A stretch of 64,000 nt of DNA from Gamsiella multidivaricata. Its lineage: Eukaryota > Mortierellomycota > Mortierellomycetes > Mortierellales > Mortierellaceae. Location of the stretch: contig NW_026251710.1 in assembly GCF_025024155.1 (NCBI RefSeq), positions 124,001-188,000 on the forward strand, read 5' to 3'. This document shows, piece after piece, positions 11,853 through 23,641 of the stretch. Each line of letters starts with the position of its first letter. Position 1 is the stretch's first letter. The notes under the pieces were generated by a model. That model did no database searches. It saw only the letters and a program-made list of their open reading frames with translations, and was not told where the DNA came from. The translations under genes were made by a program, and so were the position numbers.

Positions 11853-12527
11853 ATGCCGACGGAAATGCGTCTGCAGCGTCAGCTGGAACACAACAAGAAG
11901 CTGCGTGAGCAATACGAGCGCGATCGCATCTCCGTCTCCCAGGCCAGCATTCTGTAAGTCAACCCGGTCTTACACTTCTTATCTCGACGCTGAACCACAG
12001 GGCTTTTTTCTTTCTCCGACTTTTCAGGGAAGACAGATGGGGCGCATTGTCTCTGTCGTGGTGTACATTTTTCATATCCATTGGCGAGGATAGCAACAAC
12101 CAGAACAAGTGAGATGCAATATTTTGTGCAACCAAACCAAACGGACGCATGGCATTTGCCGATGCATCTTTCGTGTGCAACAAACATTTGGCATCAACAA
12201 CATCATGCTCTGTGGGACAGAACACAGAACCAGACATATACAACAACCTGGACTGTAGGACAGAACGCTGACAACAACGGAGGCTTTTTTTTTTGTCCGC
12301 TGCCAACGAACTATCATTCGCCACTATCCAGGATACCCTGTCTGGGGCTATAACCAGGAATTCAAATGAACGATTGACTAACAACCCCTCTTTTTCACAC
12401 TTCTAGACTGATCCAATTCTGCCAGGCAAGGCGGGACATGTTCATCCCTACTGTCTGGGGCGAGGTCGACAAGAAGGATGATCCCTTTGAGGTCCAGCCC
12501 ACCGGTTGTGGCTGCAGCATCATGTAG
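11853..12527 (+). CDS. Heterotrimeric G-protein gamma subunit (CAAX protein)
   Basis: Two exons (11853-11953 and 12407-12527) separated by a 453-bp intron join to 73 residues, about the size of Schizosaccharomyces Git11. The first exon encodes a charged helix ('QLEHNKKLREQYERD') typical of the GGL domain that coils with G-beta. The second encodes 'ARRDMFIPTVWGEVDKKDDP' followed by the C-terminal 'GCGCSIM'. The last four residues, CSIM, form a CAAX box for prenylation, and the cysteine two positions before it could be palmitoylated. The protein would anchor G-beta-gamma at the plasma membrane and couple receptors to cAMP or MAPK pathways. The start was chosen because it opens the helix directly. 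The gene is too short to be evident as one open frame. Confidence 0.9.
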
Positions 12528-13041
12528 TCCTGATCCTCACCCACCAACTAGCCATAAGCGAGAGAGCACTTGTCGAATTCTGTATACCCCCACCCATGAC
12601 ACCCCAACAGGAGAAGAAAAAATATGCTCTGTTGATCAGAGCGTTTACATCCCCCATACGACCATCGATAACAGAGACACAGCAAGATCAAGCGTTGGCA
12701 GCTTTGACAACCCTTATTGCAACATTTACGATCTTTCTTTCCTTTCCTCCTTTCTACCTTCATTTCTTTCCAGTCGAGGTTTAGTGTGCTTCCGACTGTA
12801 AATCTTCTCCTATCCTTTCTACACTCGCTACCGTTACTCTTATCCTAATCGTACATAGTACTTTGATAAATAAAAGTCCCTTGAAATAATGAAGCCGCAA
12901 AACCGGGTCCTTCGAAGGTCGTACCAATACCTTCTTCACGCGATTTATTAGTAGTAAATAACCTTACAGCTACAACTCTACGTAAAAGTATGCTTCCCTC
13001 ACGAAAACCATCATCTGTATACGAATGTCGACGGCTTCCCA

Positions 13042-16000
13042 TCACCGAGCAGCGTCTGAGGCTCGCTCCTCGCAAAGATTACTTAGCCGTATTAATTCTG
13101 CGCGCTCGAGTCCCTCGATCGCCATCAACTGCTCGCGTACTTTTGGTTCAGGACGAAAGGGATACCTTCCTGCCATCGTTCGGAACGTCAAGATGCGCTT
13201 AATGATAGTCGCCGTCGTACGGTGCTTATGAACGTTCACCATAGGCTGACTGTCAGGACCCGCTGGCTCTACATACGACGGCAGTTCGGAATTGAAGACC
13301 AGATCCGAAAGATAAAGAGCTATATACGAGAAAGGGAACGGTCAGTATGCAGGTAGACACATGCGTCGTCGCAACTGAGGATCATGCACCTGCAGGCGAT
13401 CTGCTATCTTACCAAGAAAAGGAATACAACCTCCTTGCCGTCCAGTATCCGTGGTCTCTTTCTCTCTCTCCTTGCCCTTTGCACTGGACAACAAGACAGA
13501 CGGAAACCCATGCGTCGCACGACCCTTTTGATGGAAAAGATGGCTTGAGAAATACGACGGTAATGCCGACACAGTAGATTCAGTTCCTTTTGGAGTTGTC
13601 GCGCCTTCCCCTGACCTCGGCTTGGACGGTTTCTTGTTGAAAAACATGACCCCATTACCACTGCCACTTGGCTTCTCAGATAACGTGGGTGGCGTTGAGA
13701 CTGAAGCTGAAGCCGGACCTACCGCTCCATTGCCGCTACCGCCCCACTCATCCGCAATGTTCTTCATCGCATCGCGAAGGTGTTTCCAATTACGCATAGG
13801 CATCGTAAACTCCACAAGATCGCGCATGATCCTCATTTCCTGGGCTCGAACCCTAGCCCATGTCCGGGTCAAGCGCTCGACGGGCTCAGTTTGAAGAGCT
13901 ACCGTTATCTGGACTAGGGAACTGAAGTTCGAGTGGTTGTAGCATGTCTACGGTACAGATTGAAGGATTGTAGGAAAATGCTATATATGGTCAGAACATA
14001 TACGTATACAGGATGTTCTCGTTGCGACTAAACATGACACTATAACCTTACATAGGCTATGCGGATGAACTTCTCAACCACTTTGACCCTCATATCCAGG
14101 TTTTGCGTCCGGACAATTTCAGATGCCACCCATTGACATGTCTAGTCATGATAAACATCAACTAGATCATTAGCAATCAAGGCAATCGAAGCGAAGGAGT
14201 AGCACCCTCCAAGTTATTTGTCTAAGGTCGATTGACTTACCAAGTTGAAGCGCTCCACAAGTCTTTTGATACCGATGCTTTCGTCACGTCGTGCAACTCG
14301 CTTATTTGCACTGGAAGTCTGATGTAAAAGATTTCGGGAGTTTTTTATGGACGTGGCTGTTGATGCGCAGTTGGAATGTGTGGATTTGAGGCTACGTTTT
14401 TCATCATCCGTGTCCCGCCTCTCCGGACCGGTTTGCTGATGATCGGTACCCTCAGCCAAGGACACAGTGGACTTCTTAGCGTCGGCCTTCGAAGCCGCAT
14501 TCTTGGTCCAGCCAGCATCAACAAGCTCGTACCATTGAACCTGACTTAGCAGCTCTCGCTCGATCAAGCAAAGCTGCTGTGCAATCAGCTCAGAACGATA
14601 CCAGAGCACGATAGATGGTATGCATGGTTCCTTTGCTGTCAGAGTCACCAGCTCATGAAAGCGCTGAGAAAACGTGTCTATACCCTGCCGTCGCTGTTGT
14701 TGCACTTCACTTGATCTGTGGCCATCAATGAAGTATGAGTTTGACCGGAGAGGGCCAGGTGGTGCCGTACTGCTTGTCAGCGCACGATTTCGGCTGGTAG
14801 GTAGTCTGTGTGGTGAATGCGATTCGTGGCTGTGCTGACAGCGATCATCTATACACGAGTTCTGATCGGACTTGATGGCCAGCGCATGCACCTGGGTAGC
14901 AGACAGACCGCTCAACAAGTGCGGTTGAGACCTGGACCGTCCCTTGCTAAAACCCGTTGTCGTAAAGGGCTGCGTTGGGGTCAGTACCAGAGAGGACGGT
15001 TGGGCACTTGAGCTGGACTGACCAACACTTGCGCCTTCGATTTCAATAGCCGCGGTGCTTTCGATTACTGGCTGCATGTGAGATGGTCCTGAGTTTGACG
15101 CTAAATGCTCATCGCGAACCAACTGCTGCGAGGTATTATCGTGATCAAGGTCGCTGAGGGGCGTTTTTGATTGTGAAGACCTGTCAGGAATCTGGCTTGT
15201 GGTATCATTATCGGACGTTGACCGTCCCATACTGCTCTCTAAAGCCAATGAGTGTCGCCGAAGTGGAGGACTATTAGGGGTTTGTTGCTCGTGATGTCCA
15301 GTAAAATGGCGCTGAGGCATCGATGGCGTAGCTGACTGAGCTGGAACGTCGGTTGCCTCCTGCACATGAACACTCTCTGCTGATCTCGCCCCATCAGGAC
15401 CTGGACGGTCTTCCAGAGGTCTCAGCGGCTGCTCCAGTGGTTGCCCCAGCGGTTGTCCAATTTGACTTGATACAGATTGCTCAATGTATTGCAGCTGTTC
15501 TCTCAACTTCGCAGCGCCATTTTGAGGATGATGTGGTCTTTCGCCCATGTACACTGTGGAGAGATATTCCTGCGACTTATGGAGACGTCGAGAAAGGCGT
15601 TCGAGTATATCGTGCGAGTCTTGCCTCCACATCATTCGACCCTGCGAAGTAAACATTCTATCCGGCGCGGCCTCGTGTGGCAATGAGCTGTTCTGGCATT
15701 CCTGTAATGCTGATCCTTCCTGCGTTGCAACGACTGCGGCCGCCTGCTCATCGGTAATCTCAGTGACAAAAACTTCGCTGCCATCTGCTCCTATATAAGC
15801 AAACGGATGTAGACACGATGGACCCGACAAATATCTCGCCCTCTCACATTCAGAGCAAAAGCCGTTATCAACATCGCTCCCAGTATGATCAGCGATATGT
15901 CTGGAGCCCACCTCTATCCGAGCTCTCTCCAGGATGGTTGGAGTGATATCCACGTATGGCGGGTAATGGGCCTGCTCCAGTCGCGCCTCCAAAAGCTGAG

Positions 16001-19000
16001 GGCCGACGATATCAAATTCCTCTGGGGTGTTGTCGTCATTCAAATGGTACTGTCTACTGCTCCTCCGAGTCATTTCGTACTGCGAATACTCGTCGTCGCT
16101 CGACCAGTCGCTTCCGACTTCCTCTCTATGATAATTCCTCTCCGTTGCGTAACGACGGTTGGGATGTCGACGTTCCTCAGATGAGGACACAAGCATGTTC
16201 GCGCCGGTGCAGGACCCAAGAAGATAATGAGACAGTTTGTCGCCTTCTGGATCCGACTGATTGCGTTGTCGGTACCGCCTTGAATGTGACTGGCTAACAC
16301 CGCTGGCATTTGTCCGTTTGCTTGAATATCCAACAGAATTTGTAGATGTGGTCGAAAGGGTGTGCTTACGATTCTTTCTTGCGTTCGTGGAAAACACGTT
16401 CTTCATTTTGGAAAGGCGGTCGACTGTAGCGCTCATGTACTTTGACAGCGTTGTTTTCTTTTCTGTCGATGCGGTGGAGCGAGGAGGCGGATTGATGTAA
16501 GGCTCTATCGATCGAATTGATCCACGATCCGAGAGCGGAGACCCTGCCTGAGGAGGAAGTGATGGCACAACAGGGCTGACCATAGACAACGGCTTGGAAC
16601 GAGACTTGGCGCGACTTTTCCGATTGCTATTTTGACTATGGCGGTAGCTGGAGTTAGGCGTATTCAGATTGGTGGTGCGGCTCTTGATAGACTCTTCAAA
16701 ATCTGGAAGCGCTGGTCTGGTTCCTCTGGTTCTAAACCGTGACGGCGCTGAACTCACTGCGCTCGCGGTAAATTGGCGAGAACGTCCTGAACCTGATTCG
16801 CCTTGCTGTGACTTTTGCGGTCGTGGAGAAAATGCTGGTGAAGGAAGATGACGGCCGGTGCCAAGGGCATCATTCTGAATGAATAATCCGCCCGAAGGGC
16901 TTTGATCGTCGCAGCTTGCAAAGCTCCCGGACTCGGAATCTGCATCGTGCCCTTGCTGCGCTTCGTCCTTCTCTTCGTCGTCCGAAGAATCCTCGTCCTC
17001 CGCATTATCGCCTCCAAGCATGGAGTATTCCGAGTCGTCACCACTTGAATTCGCATTGTTGTCGGAAGACAGCTCGAAATCGTCATCTATATCAGAATCG
17101 CCGTCGCCAGACTGGTCACTCGATCGGAACTCCACTGTCAGTTCCTCTGTAACTGGCTCGGATTCGTTGCTCCTCCTGTGTGAATGCCTGTGGGGCATGG
17201 TTCTATCTTGAAGGCTAGTTTTCGGATGATCATTGCTGGTCTCGTCTGTTGAGAGGGCAGGCCATTCAACGCATGATTCTTGAGGAATAATGAAATTCAT
17301 AGTACATTAGATTTCAGGAACATACTATGCTGTGTCAGGTATACGGAGAAAAAAAAATAGCCTTGGACACTCACCACGCCGACTCTGAGGGGACGTTCTT
17401 CTAGCTTGAAGACGCCGATGATGCTCGTCATGTTTGCGGGTCCGTCTCTCCAGTTTTTGTTGAGCCATGTTTCGATAGTGAATCTTCTTCAAACTCTGCG
17501 CATATCGCCTCAGCTCCCTGACAATTCGCTGGTCGCGTGTGCTATCCATTACGATCGGATGCTTTGCGAGAGTTTGAAGCTGGAGATTCAAGGTCCGACG
17601 CAGGTCTTTGGACCGCATAAAATCGTATCCAAAGTAGTTCAGGAGCCAGTGCCGTAAGGTTACGAACGTCCGAATCCGGACAATTTGTTGTTGAGGCGAG
17701 TCATCGATGAGGGCCCAGTGGAAACGGAGCATGAACAGATTCAGCAGTGCCATGGGTGTTATGAACAGCCGATAGATAAGGAAAAAATCCGTGAGGAATG
17801 TATAGTCTGTTGTGATCCAAGAGGTTCAAATAAGAGTGAGCGTCAGAAATACCTTTTAACATGACAGCATGTAAAAGAGTATTTAAGACATTCATGTGAG
17901 TGTTACCTATCTCACTGGTCAGCTTTTCGACGAGCTTTTCCACGGTGGCGGCCATGATGACACGGTTCTCCGTGCTTGGTGTTTGCGATGGGGTCCTCGG
18001 TAATTTATTTGACGACTGAATCGAGGAGCTTCTCGCTCTGCATTCCTTCTGTGGGCCATCTGTCCTTTCAGCTGGCATTGGAGACTTCAACTGAGCCCCA
18101 TCCGTTGCAGCGCTCAGAGAACGAACAGTTCCAGCAGCACGGATGCCCTGACCGCCCCTTGTATTTTGTGTTCCTGGTTGATCCTGATACGGTCCGTTTT
18201 TTGATGTATCTTGTTCCTTGCCTCCACTGCTGGATGCCTCCCCAGCAGGCCATCGTCTAATAGCTGATCGATCTTGGGTTGCTGCCAGTGCTGGTGGTTC
18301 GTGGGGTTCAATCAAAGAGAGAGAAGGAGGCGGTCGAACAGAAGCATCAGTGAGTGCCGAGGTGTGGGAGAGGGATGAAGAAGATGTCGGTACTGTTGTT
18401 GAATGCGACCGAGGTACTGCAGTTGATTGTTGGGCAACGGATGAAGCTTCAGAAAAAGCTGCGGCGCCTGCGATGGTAGATTTTGCTATCGATCTGGATG
18501 GTGGGACTGGCAGAGCTGCAAGTGGTATGGACATCTTTCTTGAGGACAGCGCTGAGGGAGTGCTCCAGACTATGTACGATTCATTGTCGTCCGATTGATT
18601 ATTATCAAAGACTGATGATGCAAAGTTGGCCGTGATCTCATCATCTCTCGGCACGATTGAATCATCTGGACGCTGAGCGGTGTTCTGTCCCTGCTGATCA
18701 AGATCATGGTAATCTGGGCTCACGACCGGTTGACGAGGAGTATTGTTGATGATATTGGTCTTCACACTGTTGGTACGGCTTCTGTCAAGGTGGGTGCCGG
18801 ATCTGGAAAAGGAGGGGTTCGGTGGTAAACTCCAGGGGAAGACATGCCAGTTTTTTTGCGAGGAAGCCGACGGTGCGTCTGTGGAGTTGTTTCGGTGCTG
18901 ACGACGTGGGTCGTTACCCCAACTATTAATATCACTGCTGGTGTCGATACCGGCGATATTTAGGCGAGCGTGAGGACAAAAAGACGAGGGAGAATAGGGT

Positions 19001-19398
19001 GTGTTAAACTGGAGGTTGGACATGGTGCTGGGCTGTGTGCTGTTCCATCGAGTAACGTTGTCGCCCTTATCATTGAACATCCAGCCATCGAGGTCTAACG
19101 TTCTCATGTCCTCAAATGCGCTGGTAGGGCGGATAGAGTGGGGAGAATGTGCTGAATCTACTATGGTAGAGTAAGGCCTTGTGTTTAGGGGGTTTGTTGA
19201 GAGCGTTGGCGAAGGATGGGCTGGAGGCAATTCCGATGCCTCCTGTTGTGTCACGCCTGTGCAATGATCAGGAAGACTCCCGCTGCTGTAATGGTACTGG
19301 ATCATCCTTGTCCAACCACTCGCACCGTTGGTCCTGCCGCTGCTGCTTGAGGAAGAAGCGTCTGCAGGCTCGCTAAAAGACCAGCGCCTCTGTTCCAT
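13042..19398 (-). CDS. Large Ras guanine-nucleotide exchange factor (RasGEF-N plus RasGEF)
   Basis: Six exons (19398-17907, 17806-17375, 17278-14241, 14141-14052, 13947-13413, 13319-13042) give 1954 residues with all phases matching. RasGEF-N lies at about 487-615 ('DYTFLTDFFLIYRLFITPMA'). The catalytic RasGEF domain occupies about 1520-1900: 'YRSELIAQQLCLIERELL', 'WVASEIVRTQNLDMRVKVVE', 'CYNHSNFSSLVQITVALQ' and 'CIPFLALYLSDL' are the expected blocks. Between them is a roughly 900-residue Ser-rich linker with acidic runs, and about 480 disordered residues precede RasGEF-N. The wide separation of the two domains recalls Lte1, while the catalytic blocks resemble general fungal Cdc25-type RasGEFs. 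It would load a Ras-family GTPase with GTP at a membrane. The true start may lie further upstream (see the exon at 20032-20393). Confidence 0.9.
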
Positions 19399-20031
19399 AA
19401 GATGCCTCAGAGCAGGTTTTGCAGGGAGAGTTCTACAAAATGCCAGGCACCAGATATGATTTTCATTAGCACTGGGATTTGTGGGGGGAAACCAGGCTGG
19501 AACATATGCTGAGATGAGGTGAGCGACAAAGAGAAATGACAAGAGGCACCTGAGGACACAGGGATCTGTAGGGGACCGGCGGGATGTGGGATAGGAAGCG
19601 AAGGAGATAAGGAGATTGTGTGGAGAGAATGAAGAGAGAGGGAGAACTAGAGGGAGCTGAAAAGAAGAAGTGAGAGAAAGGGGGAAAAGAACCAGGATCG
19701 AGAAGGGACAAAAGTCGTCTTTCTTTCTCAGAAAAGAAAAGAAAAGAAAAATATGCATCTGTTGGTGTTGTGGTCGTCGCCGTGTGAAGTACATGCAGAT
19801 CTGTAGATCGAGTATGGTTCAACCCTCATAGGGTTCTGCGAAATGAGGGATGAGCGGTACATGCTGCAGCTGCAAAGTTCAGCAAGGGCACAGTTGGATT
19901 TCAACGCGATACCGATAAACCACATGTACTCCCATGCACTCCTGCCCATGGATTGGACTACATCTTGGCCCTGGAGGGACCATCCCACGATGAGTTCATT
20001 TAAGGAATTAGACGCAGGACGACCAACTTAC

Positions 20032-20393
20032 GGCATTAGGTTTTCAACCTGCGGTCCATTATTTAGAGATCCGACAGAGGGTGCAATTGAATGCTCCAAA
20101 GGGTTCGTAGTCGACGAGACGTCGTCGGAAGGTACCATACCCATGCCTGCATCTTGGCTGGCTCCAATAGTAGGACCAGTGCTTCCAGGTAAAGGAGGAA
20201 TAGAGCTCGGCGTTGTATTATTCGTCGTGGCACTGTTGATTGCGATAGGTCGATCTTGGCCATGGGGACGCGTTGTCGTACTAGCCTCGCACTGGAGGGA
20301 AAGTAGGTGTGGATACTGGGTTGAGACTGGACGGGAAACATTGTGGCGTGGAAGACTATCGGACTTTACAGTCGGCGACGTGGCAGTAAGCAT
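20032..20393 (-). CDS. Possible 5' coding exon of the RasGEF gene
   Basis: This open segment begins at a methionine at 20393 (the frame stays open to 20603) and ends at a GTAAGT donor just before its stop. Splicing to an acceptor at 19433 (TTTTGTAG) leaves the frame intact and runs into the RasGEF start region as '...VENLMP' followed by 'TLPAKPALRHLMEQRRWSF', giving a 2086-residue protein. The segment is Ser/Thr/Pro-rich like the rest of the RasGEF N-terminus. The intron would contain the A/G-rich (sense C/T) tract at 19480-19740, which could instead be the gene's own promoter. Phase agreement alone has a one-in-three chance, so this stays tentative. Confidence 0.4.
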
Positions 20394-21600
20394 GACTATC
20401 GTGGCAATCACTTCGGTGTTTGGGAGCCTGTAGTTCGTACAATCCGAATCAAGAAGTTGAGTCCATACATGTTGGCTATGTAGTCCATGGGTTAAACTGA
20501 CTGCGTGCACTGAGTGCATGGATAAGATGGGGTGAAAATGCCATTGTAAATGGATGGACACGCGTACCTCTGTATGATTAATGGCTTGAGGGTAAGGCGC
20601 CAAGAGGATGAGGGGTACACTGTCAGGAAAGGGGAGGGAAAGACACCTAGCAGCGGTCAGTGGAGCGAAAAGAAGTTGGAGAAGAAAGAAGACCCATCGC
20701 CAATGTCGTTAGCTGAGGATGTGCAGTCAATGGTGGATGCGATCGCATTTCGCGAATAGGAATCCTTTGGATCGGTCGATTTCATCGACATCACCCATTG
20801 CAACCAGGTTAACGATCCCCCGACTTGCTTTGTCCTCCCACCACCACACCTTCTTGTTTTCCCAGTGTGCTGGCGTCTCATTAGACTATTTATGCACCAT
20901 ACACACTATTCACTGCTATCTCTGCCCAGATCTTGCAACAAGAGGATAATAATGATATTGACTTCGCCTCTACTACTCGCAATGGTCAATGGTGCGTCTG
21001 AAGATGAGGTTGATCCAAAGGGTTGTTTTGTACTGTATCATCGCCCTCTTCTTTTTTTTTTTTTTTTTTTTTCAATTAACAGAACGCACCATCCCTCCAA
21101 GGTGGGCAGCCTTTACCATTCTGTCATGTCGCTAGTGCAAACCCATAGCCCCCTAACTCAAAACAAGCTCCAAGAATAATACCACTCATTACTCTGCTCT
21201 ACGCGCGAGCAGGACCTACGATAGCGCGCTATTCATTGTTGCGCCACAGTCTCCCATCCTAAAGAGCCTTCTACCGATTAATGGATAGATGGTATGGGGT
21301 GTGCAGTTCCAAGGGATAAAAGATAGCTACCGAAGTGGTGATATATGGTTCATATCCGACCCAAGCCTGAGCGTGTTTGTCCAACTCCTCCAGACCCATC
21401 CGCTCTCTGAAGCGTTGGACCTAACGACAGGGGGTCAGAGCAAGCATTGTTAGGTTCGAAACTCAGAAACTCAGAGAGATAGGACAGAATATGGCTGATA
21501 ATCTATTGGTAGTCGATAGGACATGAATAGATTAACAGCTGTCCACGGTCTTTCTGCCGGCATGTTGCACAAGACCGTCTCCACGGCCATTGTCCGAGTA
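20394..21600. other. Gene-poor interval with a poly(T) run
   Basis: No gene was supported. The only notable feature is a run of about twenty T residues around 21051-21071. Short open frames on both strands have no recognisable domain. The stretch leads into the inverted-repeat element to its right. Confidence 0.35.
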
Positions 21601-22029
21601 GAGTCCTCGCCAAAAAAAGTCGCATACAATATATTTTTCACTGTTGTGCGCGCACCATTAGAATCTTCCAGAGCATGCGCCCATGGATGGCACAATCAAT
21701 AGCCCATCTCATCCGCGTTCATGAATCAACCATTCAAACTAGAGAAATGTCGGACGGCGGCTCCCCGGTGCCCTCAACCAAATCACCTATACGAAACTGG
21801 TCGATTTTCAATACACCCCCAAAACGCGACGCTCCAACTATTACAATATCGCCCACGCCAAACCCGTTTGTGGCTTCTTCCGGGTCCTCAACACACAACA
21901 CATGGCTTTCACGCTTTTCACCTACGCAGGACGCGACATCTACTCGCGACACTCCCTCAAAAAGGAGTGTATTTTAATCAATTTAAAATTCAAAAAATTA
22001 TATTGTATGCGACTTTCTGGCGAGGGCTC
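21601..22029. mobile_element. Short (about 430 bp) element with terminal inverted repeats
   Basis: The left end (21601-21638) reads GAGTCCTCGCCA, a short A run, then AGTCGCATACAATATA and a T run. The reverse complement of the right end (21992-22029) reads GAGCCCTCGCCA, then GAAAGTCGCATACAATATA and a T run. Roughly 35 of 38 positions match after a few single-base gaps, so the two ends are true inverted repeats. No transposase is present, as expected of a MITE-like or deletion derivative. A smaller hairpin (ACACTCC / GGAGTGT) lies just inside the right end. I could not identify a target-site duplication, so the exact boundaries are open. Confidence 0.55.
21747..21977 (+). CDS. Ser/Thr/Pro-rich open frame inside the inverted-repeat element
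   Basis: A 77-codon frame starting with 'MSDGGSPVPSTKSPIRNW' runs almost to the right inverted repeat and stops just after 'TPSKRSVF'. Its composition (phospho-site-like SP/TP pairs, no low-entropy runs) looks like a real first exon, but there is no recognised domain. It could be a captured host gene fragment, the start of a longer spliced gene, or chance. Confidence 0.22.
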   Translation: MSDGGSPVPSTKSPIRNWSIFNTPPKRDAPTITISPTPNPFVASSGSSTHNTWLSRFSPTQDATSTRDTPSKRSVF

Positions 22030-22082
22030 CAGCCTATATGTATGCGGTAGTGCATTTCCGACGACACGAGGTATCCATGTAA

Positions 22083-22289
22083 CTATTCCTTTTCGCGCCA
22101 TGCCTTCCACGGTACAAACACTGGATACGCGCCATAGAGTAAACCATTGAAAAATCGCGTCTCTTGTCCTTCGTTTTGATATTTAAGCACTTGTTTGACT
22201 ACCTCCAGTCCTTGGAAGAACGTTTTATGGTCAGGTATGTCGATTCTTTGATAAGACGCATAAAAAGGATTGATGAAGAGCCAGCGCAT
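22083..22289 (-). CDS. Hypothetical small protein, 68 residues
   Basis: A short frame begins 'MRWLFINPFYASYQRIDIPD' and ends 'AYPVFVPWKAWREKE'. It has a well-mixed composition with many aromatic residues and no homopolymer bias, unlike the surrounding chance frames. It may be a small protein or the last exon of a longer minus-strand gene; a pyrimidine-rich stretch in its sense direction lies around 22830-22960. I do not recognise the family. Confidence 0.25.
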   Translation of the reverse strand: MRWLFINPFYASYQRIDIPDHKTFFQGLEVVKQVLKYQNEGQETRFFNGLLYGAYPVFVPWKAWREKE

Positions 22290-23133
22290 ATTGGTTTTTC
22301 CTCGTGAGAGCTATCTATGAGGCTTAATAAACTATTTTCGATTGGATAAGGGAAGATGCTGCGTCGATCAATTCTTTTGTGAATAGAATGTTCATGGACA
22401 AGCGAAGGGGTTGTTGTTGTTGTTGTGGGACCGCTGAAGCAAGGAAGTCATCAAAGACAACATATACCTCTGCCTAGCTGCAATGTAGACTTTGAATGAT
22501 ACAAAGTGGTACACAGACAGTTTCAAGAATACATTGGAAATGATGACAAAGAATTGGTTGCCGAAAATGGCGTTTTCTTTCCTTGCTCTTTTGCATGGTT
22601 CCGAACAGAGGAGACAGCGGCTGTCCAAAGGTACAATTAACGACTCGATATCAGAAATTACAATAATAATGTGATTTGTGCGATCGAACCAGGGGAAATG
22701 AAAGTGAAACAACCCCAATTGCTGCAATACCCTTAAGACGCATCGAGCTGCCGTTGAATCCAGCGCTTTGCCACCGGAGAAATGTAAAGACGAATCTCCG
22801 TCCATCCCTCCTCTCATGCTTCCATGGACATGGTCGAGATCGATCGGGCAGCGTCGAACATAGAGTACAGGGACGAAGAAGGAAGGACGAGGGGGAGGAC
22901 AGGGGATGGGTGAAAGCAGCGGGGAAGGGAAGAGGAAAGGTGAAGATAGAATAGATGGGCGTGTGTGTGTGAGCTCAGTAGAACACATTACTAGCTTCAA
23001 TAGACTGCAAGACAGGACATCGACAGAGGGAGAGCAGACGACGACATCGACATGGGGCCATGCTGTAGAGTCATCCCTGAGCGTGGTTGCCTGCCCCCGG
23101 CTGTTTCTTGACAGATACTAGCCTGGCCTCGTT

Positions 23134-23190
23134 TGGTCTGGTATGGTCCGGTCTGGTCTGGTATGGTCCGGTCTGGTCTGGTCTGATCTG
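23134..23190. repeat. Minisatellite of GGTCTGGTAT / GGTCCGGTCT units
   Basis: Ten-base units alternating TGGTCTGGTA and TGGTCCGGTC repeat about six times with single-base changes. It lies roughly 450 bp upstream of the NADPH oxidase start and has no coding role. Confidence 0.7.
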
Positions 23191-23329
23191 GCCAGTTGGC
23201 CCTTGGTTGATATATGTTTGTATTTCATTTACAGACGAGGTACATGCATATACAAATGGTATCGTATGGAGAAATAAGCGGGCGCTGTATTTATTATTTC
23301 ATTTCTGATTGCCCATTTGTTCGTTCGCC

Positions 23330-23641
23330 CCCCTTTCGTTCGTCTTTTCTTTCCTTTCTTTCCTTTCTCATCTCTTTTTCATCATCTCTTCCATCCTCAT
23401 CCTCCATCACTTCCGTCCATCTTCCATCTTTTCTTGATCTGCATTTTTTCCTTAAGAGAGTACTCTGTCTTTCTCTCTCTCTCGACTTTTACCACCTCCT
23501 CTTATCGTATCTTTCCTCCCTTGCGCCCTCCACACTCCTCGTGGTCCTCCGGTGCTTGCGGCACATCTTTTCCTTTTTCCCCTAAGCGCAAGAGAAAAAG
23601 CTTTCAGAAACAAACTTCACACCTCAAACGAAGCACGCACA
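23330..23641 (+). promoter_or_regulatory. C/T-rich promoter or leader of the NADPH oxidase gene
   Basis: The plus strand is almost continuously pyrimidine (TTTCCTTTCTTTCC and TCTCTCTCTCTCG blocks) up to about 80 bp before the start codon, which sits in an ACAATG context. No distinct TATA box is seen. Confidence 0.45.

Noticed and set aside
22392..23000. 202-codon minus-strand frame with poly-Asn end
   Set aside because: It begins in a pyrimidine tract and ends in a GTT repeat; the middle shows no domain. It may include untranslated sequence of a small neighbouring gene but is not itself supported.
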